A stretch of 64,000 nt of DNA from Streblospio benedicti. Lineage: Eukaryota; Annelida; Polychaeta; Spionida; Spionidae. The stretch spans positions 20,161,260 through 20,225,259 of the forward strand of contig CM032661.1 of NCBI GenBank assembly GCA_019095985.1, written 5' to 3'. Shown here piece after piece: positions 43,901 to 58,900 of this stretch. The notes below the pieces were generated by a model. It did no database searches. It had not been told where the DNA came from and saw only the letters and a list, made by a program, of their open reading frames with translations. The translations under genes and the position numbers were made by a program. The first letter of the stretch is position 1. Each line of letters starts with the position of its first letter.

Positions 43901-46900
43901 CAACTACGTTAGTCTACCACGGTTCAATGTTCATAACTTATATACGCACAGTATGACAGGTTGTGATATGTGTGTTGACTTTCCAGATTGCCTACAGCTG
44001 GTGGCGGCGAGCCATCTACGTGTTCTGGTGGGTAGTGATTTTCTACTCCATGGTGGTGCTTTGTCTCATCTACACCTACCAGTTTGAGGGATTCCCAGGA
44101 TTGTGGCAAAACGGCACTGGCCTCTCAGATGATGTGTGAGTCATCTAGTCCTTCGAATGTGATAAAGTAGTTGGTTTAAAGCATCTAGCTAGAAGCAATA
44201 GCTTTCTTCAAAATAAAGGGATTTGGTAACAAAGTTTTTCTTCACAAAGTTTTAAGACTATTGTAAGACTTTTTAACTCCTTAAATGTAATCTGCTTCTT
44301 ACAATGATATTTTTTGAAAACATGTCTACTCATTCAATCAGAACAAGTATGATACAACATATCATGGGAAAATCATGTTTTATAAATAAATAACATTTTA
44401 ATTTGAGAACTTTGACTATTTTAGCCTTGAAGACATTGGTCTAGAGCAGTTTCCCACAGCAACATTATTCGCAACTCTGCTGACACCTACATCATTTCTT
44501 ATCGTAATCATTCTGCAAGTGCACTACTTCCAGACAACATTCAATGATGTGTCACATCCACATAGGTTCATGTAAGTGCATTTCACAGTTCAAAGCATAA
44601 TATTTTGTTGTTGAATCATATATTTCTATTCACTCACTAAAATCTTACATGCATATTCCATTCTCTATACATGTATTTTCTCTACATATTCGAGTGGTAA
44701 TGTTAGAAATTGTTGTTTTTAATAGATACACAATGTAGGCGACTTCTTTTTGAACTTTTATTTAGACACTTACTAGTGATGTGTGTTATATAGTTTATTT
44801 ATCTATACACATTGTGATGAATATGTTGTATACTCATATCTCTTAACATGTTTCACATTTTGTCCGTACAATATTTGAATGCATTTCTTAACCTGTGTAC
44901 TGATTATTAGGAATTATGAACCCATGCAAAACGAAAGTGAAAGGTAAAATGTTCAATGTCCATAAAAACTAGATGGTTGTGGTTTCTATGTTGTAGGTTA
45001 TTATAATGTTGTTAATTGGTTTTACGGCAGCATGGTTGATGTTTTAATAATACCCAAATCTTCTTGCATGCTATATTAAAGTGCTAAAATAGAACATAAT
45101 TCTATATAGCCTTGGAATACCGTCATAATGTAAGTTAACTTTCTGATGAATAGGGCTGTTAAGTTTGTTCTGTTAAATTCATAGATATTTAATTAGTGGT
45201 TGCCATCAGCCTTCATTCAGCAATTTCTGCATTTTGAATGTCCGTTATCATCCGTATAGAAATCCTGTTGAACTGTAATCATTATTAAAAGGTCTATTCT
45301 ATTGCTAACTTTATCTCTTTCTGTGTTACCTCTAACTTTTAGTCTCTATTTCTCTTTACCCTAAAAGACCTCAAAATCCAGCTAAGGATAGTTTTGTCGA
45401 CAAACTCTCAGATGGTAAAACAGTATCAGGATCACCAATGTTACAACAACCTGATGTTCTTCCTCTAGATATAATAAATGTTCCTATTCCTCATAACATA
45501 CAAGTGTAAGTCTTCTGGCTAGCGTACCATCTGCTTATGCTATATTTTTCTGTTTTTCTTCTTTTTTTCATGTTATATCATTCTTGTAAACTAAGTATAT
45601 AGGATGAGCCTTGAAGAACATTTCAACAAACCATTTAATGATACGGTCTGATGACGATATAAAATTTTATATTAATTTGTGTGTTTAGACATCAGGAGTC
45701 TCATTACCGGTACTCATCACCTCAATACATGAGCTTCCGGTTAGTTAATAATATACCAAGTAGTTCTTTTAATGAACTTCCCTATTTGACTCCCTTAATT
45801 TTAGTTGTAGATTTTTACTAAATTTAACCTACAATAGTATAACAATTTGAATCTAACATAGATTCTTTTTGATTACTTTAAATTTCATCACATAAACACT
45901 GTGCTGAAGCATACATAAAAAATGCATATATTTTTACTTGCAAATCGTTCAATATAATTTTTGAATAATAAGATATATTAATGTCAATGTCAATTTTCTT
46001 TCCCTAAATTTTATGATTATCCTAAGTATGACATGCTCAGTATTTGATCACTATTGGTAACAGAATGTATATTTTTGTGGATGATTTTTCTTATTCTGTA
46101 ACCTTTTAATTATTATCTAAATGTTGTAATGCCTATGATGATGGGAATTTTATTGGTGTATTTAGATACATTTTTTACATTGTCTTGGGTCCCTTTTGAT
46201 TTGTCTGTGTATATTGGTACATTTATATATTTTCAAAATTTAGTTCTGCTAGTTTTAGACTTCAGTATAATGTGTATATTTTTATACACGTTTATCCTTA
46301 CTTTTACTTCTATTTAAATATTACTCAATTGAAAATAATTTAGAATGGAAAAAATTCTTTGTGAATGATTTTCCTTGGGTAATTATTAATATACACTTTT
46401 CTGTTTTTTGTACATATTTGGTGCTAGTAAGTGTGAGATAAATTCCATGATGTCTCATGAGATTAGAAATGTATAGGCACTGGCAATAGTTAACAGGAGT
46501 AGATGATTTATTAGCGACCACAGCAGTGTAAAAGGTCTAATTCTACAGTAAAACCGTTTGACTTTGATGTTTAAGAGACGCATACAACACATTCAACAAG
46601 CAATATGAGTATACAAGGAAGCTGAAAAACAAATCTTTACTGAATGATAGACAATATTAGGTTTTGGAAATAAGCGCCTGCCATTTTTTACAAGAAGCAT
46701 ATCTTACCACCTTTAGATAAAGCTGAATGCAGGTTCAGCAACTATAGGCTTCCATGCATACCATAATGTGGAAGAAGTATACTTAGTATAGAAAAGTTGA
46801 GAGAGTCATTGGTAGATTTGAATAAGCTGTTAACAAATCCACAATATCCCTCCAGAAAGGAAGATGAGGAAGAGCCAGATGGGCTGGCGACCTCGGGGCA

Positions 46901-49900
46901 CTTGCAGGGGGAGACGAGCAATAGGGCAGCACCAGTAGCAGATGCGAGCGGGTTTCAGCCCGAGGGGGGAGTGCTCAAGACGGACGACGACGAGGGCCGT
47001 GAGTTCTTTTATACCTAATGATCCTCGATTCAGTGGAGCACTTCTGTTTGTAACAAGGAGCCTGACCACATGAACTGCTTACAGATGTAATACTAGTATT
47101 TTACTTATTGTCTAAAAATCGGTGGAAAATCAGATTTTAAACCCTGTATGTACAGAGCTTAAAACCATTTTTAATACTTGATGGATGATATTTTGTCAAA
47201 ATTTTAATTTTACTGTTATTTCAATTAACCAAAACACCAGCATGTCAGGATATAAACTAATGCCACTGATCAGCCACTCTGTGAATTTCTACGTGTTAAA
47301 TACTGCTTTACCATTGTTATGTGAATAAAGGCACAGGTTTAAGAAATCTTCTGGTAATGTGAACAGAATGTCAGACATAAAACAGCACATCTAAAAAGGG
47401 TCCGCAGTTGTTGATATAACATTAAGCCATAGCTTGTCTTCATACCAGGTTGGCAGGACCGGTGCGTAGAGTGGTGCAAGCGGGTGTTTGTTTTCTGGTC
47501 CCACCTTCTCAGCCGCTTCTCACAGCTCATTTGGAGATGTCTAGAGGTTCATATCACCAAAGTGGTCATGTTCACCATCTTCTTCTGCTGTCTTGTTGAG
47601 GTAGGTAATGATCAAGATGGAACTTTTTCATTGTATATTAGAAATGAAAGCATACAAGTGTAGCTTGTCAAGGGTGTCAAGGGCTAAACACTCATCCCTA
47701 TGACCCTTACATACACCAGCGTATGAAAATTAGCTCACGGACCACAGAACCATTGCTATAAAAAGTAGCCAGTACTGTTAATCATCGAGAGCCCTAAAAC
47801 CCAGGCCTAGCTAAAATCAGCCAGCACTGGGACGTCGGGTAGGCTCTGTTTTGTACCCTGCATAACTGATTCACTATAGTTAAGTTCATTGTGATACAGA
47901 ACCCATAACTTTCTTCATTGAACCAGACTTCCACATAACTTTCCTCACTTGAAATACCAGAAGTGATGGTATTTCTTACCTTGAGGACAAGTTGACTATC
48001 ACAAACCACAATTGTTTCATTTGCTGTACATGTGTTCTTGAAAGGCTCTTATTTTTAAATCTGTATTGTGTATAAATTGTCATCAGGCATGCTGTGAAGA
48101 TTTTTCTTTCTCCAACAAATAAAAGAAAACAAAATTTCTTATGAAATTGATGATAGATTTTTACAATTATTGGCACATTATTTGAATCATAGCATACTCT
48201 GCAAAATATCATCTGTTGTGAGCCAGCCATTATTGAACACATCAAGACACTTTCCTTCATTCATTATGCAGGTGAATGCGATGAACCTTGTGTTTGTGGT
48301 CCTGCTGCTAGTTGGGATTCCCATCCCCCAGCTGCAGGGCGTCATGTCCCACCTGTGCCAGGTGTGGGCTGGTGTCGTCATTCTCGCCAAGATGACCTAC
48401 CAGCTCCGCCTAGTGCCACATGACTATGTAAGTACCACAATAATCCTTATCCAGCCCCCTTCCAATTTTGTTACAGTTTTGTTTTTCATTAAAGTGGTTT
48501 GATGATGATTAGGCCGCCATTATTCATATCATAACAAAGCTGTTTCTGGGTTAATAGGCTTAAAGTGGGATTGGCTATATTACAGGCTCATAATGGGACT
48601 TCTGTAGCAATTGATAGATTTTGAGACTTGAGCATGTAGCAAGATAAATTCTGTGACTTGCTTTTAGCAGTAGGCTCATTGTGGAATAATTGAAGCTATG
48701 CTATATATAAAGCGTAACGATTGAAGCAGTTGTCTTAATGACGGACTACTGAAACAGTAGGTTCAAGATTTGAATACTGAAGCACAAGGGTTACAATCAG
48801 GCGTCTGAAGCAATTGGCTTGTTAGCACTATGCTAAGCACAGGAAAGTCGCACATTTACTAATTGCCCTCACAGAGCAAGATGAACGCCTCACTTCAAGA
48901 AAGTGTTTTGGAATGGTAACTAATTACTTTTGTATTTTAGGTTATGTCTAACTGCTCTAGTGTCTCAAACCTCGAACCCAACCAAAGCTTTCCACCACCT
49001 TTTAACGACACTATCGACAATGCAGATTATGTGGGTTTGAACATCACAGACAATCTGGCATATTATCTCAGAGTAAGTTCTTTCACTGTTTTAATTTAAC
49101 TTGAAAGCATACAAAATTATGCGAATACAAGTCAAGTTAAAATGCATTACAGTATGGATGTGGTATCTCCAATGTGTAAGCCACTTAAGCCAGTGTCTAC
49201 ACACTAGGGAAGCTTCAAGGGAGAGGTTTAGTAAAATAATGCTGCTTGCTCCCTCCAGCTTTACATGTTGATCGTGATCATGCTGGCATTTGAGGCCGTC
49301 ATCAAGATCCACCAGCAGCAGCACTTCAACTCGCCGCTCCACGAGCGCCCCAAGACAGGCATCATCTTCCTGCACATCAAGCGGGAGGATGCCGACCTTT
49401 CACTCATACACTGCGCAAAGTTCTTCGCAAACTACTTATTCTACAAGTTCGGTCTGGAGGTGGGTAGTCCATCAGTTTGACACTAATTTTAGAAGTTTTT
49501 TCTTTTGAGCGAAGTTTTGTGGGTTTTATGTTTTGTATATTAAACCATTAGATGTAATCTTTTATGAGAAGTCGCGAAAGAAAACTAAAAGACCAATGGT
49601 TACTATAATACCTAATTATACTGACAGAGTTGGTTGATACTCACAAGTGTTTTGCAGTTTAATGTTAAAGAATTTAGCTTTCAATTCATTCACACTTTAT
49701 AAACATCAATTCTTACTAGCCAACTCCATCTCTTATGAAGCGTACTGGTGGAAATCTGTATAATGTGGACATGGTAAACCACAATTATCGTGATGCATGG
49801 TCCCTATATCAGAGCCAAAGCGTCACCCGTCCGACGACTACTTTGCGAAACGAAGAAGCTAAATTGGAATGATTGATTGATTGATTGGTTAGTTGATTGA

Positions 49901-52900
49901 TTGACTGATGTGGCTGTAGATCTGCTTCATCATGACGATGGTGACGATGGTGGTGCGGCTTGACGCGTACTCGGTGATCTACGGCATCTTTCTGGGCATC
50001 CTGCTTGCTCTGTCCCGCCGCCAGTGCTACTATGTGTGGCCCGGCTACATCATGGTGCTCATCATCATCCTCGCCCTGCAGTATCTGTCCTGTCTCGGAG
50101 TGCCCCCAGGCTTATGCTGGGGTAAGTACATTCACTACGACTATCAAAGCCATTGAAGTCAGATCAAATTGCTTAAGAAAATATGTGACTGATAATTTGT
50201 GATAGAAATGAAAAGAAATCAAAATATTCAGTGAAATGTATCTTTAGACAATGTAGACTTTCAAAAAAGGACAAATACTGACTAATTTATTAAGTTTTCA
50301 TTTGCATGTAACTTGCAGACTACCCATGGGACCAAATCAAACAGTTTTTGACTGTCAACTTGAAGATCTACCTTTACTTACCTGATTATGAAGATGGACC
50401 AGATGCAATTAAGCTTGTCGGTGAGTATTGCTGGTATATAATCTGCTTGGTCTCTGTGGATGAATCTGTAGTTAATTTTATTTTATCGATTTATTCCAAA
50501 GTCATATAATGTTTACACATTTGTTGTTTTCAGCGGACTTCTTCCAGCTGCTGTTTGTGTGTCTCCAATGGCGCGTGTTCTACATGGAGAAGAATGGTGA
50601 GTGGGTGGCGTACGGAGGAGGAGACAACCAGGACATCGTGCAGGACATCGAGGAGAAAAAACCCAATCCCGTTGAGGACTACTTGTCCTGCAAAGAGTAG
50701 GTTTCATTTGCTATTATGGAGGCCAGTATCTGTGTGGTGTGTTTGTTTTTTATTTCTAATTATGAGACGAAGTTTAAGTTTCTTGAAACAATTTTTGCTG
50801 ATTTCCAGGAGAAAATCTACATGTCTAGTGTAGTGCATAGAATAAATGTTTACTGTTTAAATGCTTGGTTATCATGGTTATGGCATGAAAATAGAACTTT
50901 GATATAATTAGAAGGGTAACAAATTAATGCTGTTTATATTTAACTTGATCTGTTTCTTCTTCAGCTACATAGACCACTGGTAAACGTTCTTACTATCTTT
51001 TGTCTTGCTTCACGCCCCTGTATTATTTCACATTGCAGAGCTACACCACCTATTCAGACTTAGGGTCAATTACAATTTTCATTTGAAATTATGATTGACC
51101 ATAAGTCTGATATACCCACTGAGTAATGTTTTTTTTTAAAGAAATTGCACAATGAATAGTAATATTAAATGTCCTTTTTGATTATAAATGACGCATGATT
51201 GTTTGACCTTTTAATTATGCATATCAGGGATGAAGCTAGCCTAAATGAATGGGAACTTCATTACCTGAAAAAATATTTCAGTAGCAAATCATTTGAATGA
51301 TTAAGTAGAGAAGTTTATTTATTTTATCGTTTAGCTGAGCTATAGAAAAATCAATCAATTTGATGAATCAAATTTTTTCTTCATATTTTGTGAGGAATGA
51401 TATAGATTACTTTTATTTTCAATAATATTTCAAGATTTTATTTTTTTTTCTAATCGGCTTCAGTCTAAGGTCGGTTATATGACAATTGTATGTAACGGTT
51501 AGTCTTCATTACGCCACTTGTTCAATGAAGCAAAACCTGTGATACGCTCTTGGCCATAAAGCACAAAGGAGATCTATAGCCCTAAATAAACTGGATTGAA
51601 ATCATTTTTATGAATTTACTATAGCCTAAACCCAATATGTAATCATAGTTATGTATGTTGATAAATGCTTTTTGTAGGATAGATACATGTGCACACTGGG
51701 AAGTAATACAACTATACACAATATTCATGGACATGCTTGAATTTGATAAAGCAGGTCTTCTGCTGGACATAAATCATGCCTATAAATATCTAAAGTAATT
51801 CTGCTACCAAGGGTTCTCCTGTAAGATGTTTGTAATTAAGTGTTTTCTTTGCAAAGTGAATAGTGTTATGATATGGAAAATCCACTTGTGGGATTTTGTA
51901 AGGATGCACTCTAAATGCAATGTTTTCATCCATGATGTTATATAAGAAAAATAACATTCCATCAGAACATATTTAATGTTAAGAGTACCTATTTCAAAGC
52001 TCAAAGTAGTTTTGTAAAGAGGTTTCTTATTTTTTATATCAAAATTAGTAATTCAATGTATATGTTTAATGTTGAATGTGAAATTTGGTTATAGGGCATG
52101 GATATCACTTTAATGCTGCACATACATTATAATCTATCATGTGCATATTATTCTAATCACGATAGATTGTTTAATCATCATGTATAAAAAAATCATGATA
52201 GATTGTTTAATCATCATGTATAAAAATATCTGCATGCAAATTCTATATTCTATATGTTTCCATGAATCTTAATGTAAGTCGAGAAAAAATGTAAATGCTA
52301 CATTTTGTAATATGAAATATATATGCATTCTACATTAGGACTTCTGTTTTCAGCTCATACTTGGATTACATCAAGTCTGGCCTGTTCCAGTACATGTTCT
52401 GGGTAACCTTGATAATTGTGTTCATCGCTGGCACAACACGCATCAGTCTTTTCTGTATGGGCTATCTCGTTGGATGCTTCTTCTTCCTGTGGTTTGGTCA
52501 TGACTTGCTGGTGAAACCTTTGCGGAATCTGTTGCGCCTGTAAGTTGGCTTTTCATTATGTTTACATTTGTGTTATGATAACAAATCTATGGAATGAATT
52601 TTTCATATTTATTTACACATAAGCTTTCATATTGAAATGTTTTACTTGTTTTTCAGCTGGGGAATTTTACTGGGCTACAACTTCTTTGTAATACTGTCCA
52701 AGGCATTCTTGCAGGTTAGATAGAATACTATTACCTAAATATCTGACAAGTACTTTTTCTTTAAAAAATGGCTGAAATAATAATCATATAATTATTTAAT
52801 GATATTGTAAAGAATTTGAGCCCCATATTGGGTGTGTCCACAAAGTGCCTATGATACCCAACCTGTTCCCAAAAATGGCCACCAAAGAAGTTTGAACCAA

Positions 52901-55900
52901 TGCAACATGCAGTGTTCTGGATGTCGTCTATTCCTAATCAATGTCCACGCGTGTCTACATGTGAGATGGATACCCAACCAGATAGGTATTTGTCACAGAA
53001 GAAAACGGATATATAGAACAAGAGTCAATCTCACAGAGATCTCACAGAGATCAAGCTGCTAACAGGCCATAGATTCTGTCCAACCAGCACTAAGTTCAGA
53101 ACTGAGGCCTACTTAATTAATTCTATAATCATAGCCATGATCAACATTGCTCAGCCTGTGATCATATTTTTTACTTTGATATAGAACACTCAACAAGATG
53201 TACGTAATCTACGTATGAATGTACGTATGATGTACGTATGAAAAAGATGTAAGTATCTCCAACACGATGAACACATTGAAGGATATAAGATGTAAGTATG
53301 TCGTAGATTATAATTTTTGTGCATGTTTTCAGCTGGTGGGCTGCGTGTACTTGTCCCAACTGTCAGCCACACTCTGCTGGCTCATCCAGCTCTTCTCTGT
53401 CGTCTGCCTCAAGGCCGGAAACTATGTGCAAGGTGAGATGGGTTCACAAATATGTGGTGCATTATCCCATAATCAATTTGGCATTGCAGTTATGATTCTA
53501 CTCTATTTGACTATACATTATATTATTTATATCCATGTGTCAACCTATCTTGTATATAAATTCTTATTGGCTCAAATCATTTCAAATCATAAAAATCATT
53601 CAAAGAATTTCGTGTATGTTTTTGGCTATGTTTAGAGTGTGCGTTTTTTCCCGATCAACTATACATATGAAATGATTCATATCTATATATGTTGTTTTTG
53701 TTGGTAGATCAAAAAGATCACAAGCATGGTAAATATTAAATCATTATCAGGTGATAACTTAAGATTGCATGAAGCTATTTGATCAGAATAACGCTTTACT
53801 CATTATGTGATGTGACTGATGTCAAGAAAAGTGACTGGTGTGAGAACTGTAACTTATCACTGCTCATTTTTCAACTTTGGCAAAAGGAAAGACATGTTTT
53901 GCATGTGTTTATCATTCTTCATTTATGAATGTGATAAAAATTGAAAGTATTGCCTTTATTTCAAGCAGATTAATACTTTAACTTTTATCCATTGGTTACA
54001 TGAACATGATCCGGTGTTCTAGAAATGGTGTTTACAAATAATGCGCTGTGCATTTTTGTGCACGGTTCATTTTGTGAGTTCATTCATCAGTCACACAATG
54101 AGCTATCTTGTTTCAGTGTTTTTCCTTTCAAATGAGAGTGAGATTTCTCATTTATCTTCAAATAAAGTAATTGTACTGGTGCTGTCCGAAATTGTGTATC
54201 TGTATAACCTTGATTTTCTACACAAACTTGATATTTCTTTATATTTTTTCATAAGTATAAATAGTAAGAATTAACTGGGAATCAATTTTGTCAGATGACC
54301 AGGGCATAACATTGCCCCCATTGGTTCAGACCAGAGTTACAGGTGCGGTTGCTGCAGCAGCAACATTCGGAAGTAAGAGACGCGTGCATAATTTGCGTGC
54401 ATGTGTGCGGCTGTTAGCGTGTGTTTAGCATGATTTTCTTTTGCTCCGTTTCACACATATCAAACTGTTGTAAATCATATTGTATATCTTTCTTATATTA
54501 CCATGCAATCCCAAAATGTATATAAAATCAAAATTTTAACAGATTTTTTTGTAATGAAACTAGTTTTGAACAAAAAGGTTATTTATCAATCCTCTATATA
54601 CCATACTCTGTGTTAAGTTGTTGTAAATAAGATTACATGAGTTTTGATAATTTCTTTAACAAATGTGTTTAGAATGTTGTGAGGACTGATTCTTGTGTGA
54701 TTGCAGCAGCCCTAATCACTAGCAAACTTCTGTAATTCCTTTATCATTATGAGACAGACAACATAGGGTCAATTATGAATTCAGTATAGTGTAAGGAAAT
54801 TTCAGAGACAGGCTTGTAAAGTTATTTGAAAAGCTAACTCTCGTACGGCTTATAGACTTGTTCAGACTTGGCCAGTATAAGTATTGCGCAACGCCTCTTA
54901 GGCCTGCTCTGCCTTGATACTATTTTTGGCCCTCACACAGCCTTAATCATATAGTCTCTCTCTTCGTCCCTGAAACTCTCTATACCTTTCAAGTGTAGTG
55001 CAATTTCGACAGAACACCATGCCCTGTGTCACTTTGTTTACAGTAGGTACATGTATAGGCTTCCTGCAATGCAGCAGTCTAAACTTTAATTTACTTTTCA
55101 CAGCCTTTGATGAAAAACTTTGCCATTTCTCTCATTCTTGATGTTGTAATGTATTTTAGCTTTTAAACTGACACTTTATACACTCTTTTAAAAACCCACA
55201 ATCTGAGTTAATGTAAAAGAAGTTTTAAATAGTTTGAAATGATTATGAAATCTATCAAGCATATTTTTAACACTGAAGAAGTTAATATCTTGTTTGGCAA
55301 TATGCATTGAATTTTTCTTTCATGATTTTAATATCACCTAAACTCTGCACTAATTACAATAGTTCTTGCATATTGAATGTTTTAATATTTCCTTTTATAA
55401 CCTGTATGATTGCATACACAACATTGTATAACATTTACATGTCTAATTGTACAACTACTAAGTGCTTGAGATGGTGCCGAAATAGAGCTTTGAATCTAAT
55501 ATTTTATTGCTGTTTATTTACTCTTTCTTCAATTATTTTTAACTTTTCAATACACGTATCACCCATCATCCAACTTAAGCACTGTTCATCATTTATAATG
55601 CTACTGGTACATTAAAAAGAACAAAAAATAAATAATAATGAAAATGCTACTTCCCTTGGATATATTGGTAGAGACGTGCCTGCAGGACCTTGGAAAGCTG
55701 ACCCTGTCATAAACCGCCTCAAGCCGAAAAGTATACCCTGTTCCAATAATAGCTACCTTTCAATACACCATGTTCCAATATCCTTTCAATGTACATGCAT
55801 TGTGTATTTCCCAAGTTATGAAATGCAGAGAACTGCCAACTGCCACTTTGAAAAGTTTCCACGCCAAATTGATTCCTTTATTAGGTTGCACCCTTTCTTT

Positions 55901-58900
55901 TAGATTGTATTACTTTAAACTGTTTACACCAACAGAATAGAAGATGTGTTCCCTTTTCATGAGATTTACTGTATGTGTAAACCAACAGAAGACGTATCGA
56001 CCGGGGACTGTAACCTGGATGAGGACCAGTCGGGACTCACGTGGGACGCCATCTGCTTTGTGTTCCTGCTGCTCCAGCTGCGTGTCTACAAGTCCCACTA
56101 CTTCAGACATGTGGTCAACGAGCTCAAGATACAGAGTAAACTGGCTAGCAGGTAAGTGTCACTTTTAGTAAGGACATTCTCTTTGGTGGTAATCTGCAGT
56201 GTTTACTATGATAATTATGAGACTATGATTGAATGTAAATAGAATGAGTCGAATTGTTGTGGATGGTCACTTTATGGCTATAGGGAAGGCGTTTTGCAAA
56301 GATCACAAGGAGGGCATGCCATTTTATGCGGCTCATATGGCCTAATCTCTTGCCGCCTGCTAGCATGGCGATGTGCCTAACTATACCACATACTACCATA
56401 GGAAGTCATCAACACCTCTGTAGTATCGGCAGTAATATGTGCAAGCAATAAGCCTGTGTGATATACACATAACTTATAGTGATACTTATACATTGAGTTT
56501 TGTAAAGACCAGATTTTAAGAAGGGACAGACCAATGATTTACAATAATGGGTTTGGTGCTGGTTCCAGAGGTGCGGAGTTGATCAACACCAACCTGTTCA
56601 ACAAGGTCGAGCGCATGAAGCAGGGTGAGCAGGCGGTGCTCAGCGGCATCAAGCGCAAGATGGAGAAGATCAAGCACCGTCAGGAGCGGCTGCAGGAGAA
56701 GGCCATCATCGACTCTGACGATCACTACATTGGTGCGTATCTTTATTGAGTTGGAGGATCTTGTCATTGATAATTAGCAATTATGTTGACTGGATTCTGT
56801 TAAATGACTAGATGATGATGTTCATTACATCGTTGACTCAAAAAAGTGTAACATTGGTATTTATCATCGACTCCCATGATCACCACATCTACTATGATGA
56901 CCAATTCATCAGTTTGTATCAATGAATGTTATCACAATATCAGTAGTTACAATACACTCATATATGATTATTGACATATATGTATACTGTGTATATGAAC
57001 GTTTCTTTGACTCTGTTGACAACTGCATCAGATGTACCTTTGACTCAGAGTATGAAATTGTTACATATTACCAACTGACAATCACGATTTCATGGACTCC
57101 AATGATCACTACATCAGAGTATATCAAAGCCTATCATACAAAGGCGCAACTGTGTGCGTAGATGTATGTATAGTTATTGAGTTAGCAAGTACACCTTGAT
57201 AATCTAATATAATTATTAGGTATGGGCTGAAGCCTCGAAGTTTTCCTCATCTACCCTTACCTTGGAATGTTCTTTCCACAAACAAACCGTCAGGCTCATT
57301 TTAGCTTCACCTACATAAAAAAGGGTGCATTTAAAACCATAGCACACATATTCTAGTGCGTTTAGCGCCGACATAATTGTACGTTCTCCAATATACGCAT
57401 ATCAAGTAGTAGCAATACTATAGTAGCAATTACACCAGAACCTTCAATTAAGACTACCTCTCTATTAAGACCATACATGTCTAGTTTATGGTTTTAAGTC
57501 ACCGCTAGGCAGGATTGGACAACTCTACATCCACACAAGGTCATTGGCATCCTTGTCATACAGCTTTCTCAACTCCCCGGGGAACATACAGCATATCACA
57601 ACCGTAGCGCAGACATGCTTATCACTTGCCTTACCTGTACCTATTTAATGTGTATGTACCACAGAGCAGTGTGCTGTTGAGGGATGACCAATATTAACCT
57701 CCATAAAGAAAAAACTCATATATTTAGACCACTTGAGACTTCTCATTTCGGTGCTCTTTATAGAGAGGTTATACTGTATCATTCATTTTCATGTTAATCA
57801 TTTACTACTAAGTGTTAGGAGCTAAATATTTACTTACCTACTTATCAACAAACGTTCAAAGGTTCTTACGGTAAAATGTCCAGATGGTTCGAAGGCTAAC
57901 ATCTAACAAAGGTCCCATCTTTAATATTTACGTACTTTTTCCACTTCTATGATTTCCAAATACTCTTGTTTTAACTAATGTTGCCCATGTTACCTTTCTG
58001 ATTAATCATCAGCAGAAGAGTCTCATACTACTGGTAATTGTTACAGCATGAACACAGCAGCACAGCCCACGCTAGCTAGAAACGTTGCTTTTAACACGTT
58101 GCAAAATGTAGCAATAGTTCCTTGCGGATATATGTACTTACCTTAAATATTTGTTTTGTTTTTCTATTTTACAGCAAGTAGTTAGTTTTACCATTGTTAT
58201 AACAGTCAAAATGCTTTTTTTTCTGCCATAGCATATCTTCAAGCTCACGTTGAAATTGTTTTAAAAGTATTTTAAGTGAATCAGAATGCTGGTGCAATGT
58301 TTTAAAATAATTTCATTCAAATGTCACAGTATTATCAAGCACACAATTTTCTGGCTTTCAAATTTATAAGAAAGAATTTATGATTGTCCACAACCAATGG
58401 CGTCACTTGATAATGCTCAAATTTCCTTTGTTTGTTAAATGTTGATAAAAGCCTAATTTTTGTTGTTATTTTAACTGAAGTTTGTGAAACTTGTAAAATG
58501 AAGTCAATAAGTTTTTGGTTTTTACATTTACCCCTTATGAAAACTGCATTCTTGCATGATATAAAGCAAATTGAAAGGTGAAAATAAAGGAGTCAAAATA
58601 TTTTTTCACTTGTATTGTACTTATAATTATAATTGGATGTATCATAAAAAAACTACTAGATTTAACGTAAATTGGATCATGACAAATACTAAACCATGAA
58701 CAGCATAGCGATTAGAACATGGATAAATGAAATCTTTTTCTTGCTGTTAGAAACACTAGCATGTATCTGATTTTATTCTCAATTTTAATAGAATCTCATA
58801 GTAAATAAAGTTATTCCTTCATGTTATGTATATTATGCCAAGACAAAAATCTGGTATTCTTGTTGAATACTATTTTTATTTTTTATTCTTTTTTTAATAA

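Noticed and set aside
46129-46317. Hydrophobic 62-codon frame resembling membrane helices
   Set aside because: Lies in PIEZO intron 20 with AT-rich composition and no splice phase that fits exons 20 and 21, which already join in frame.
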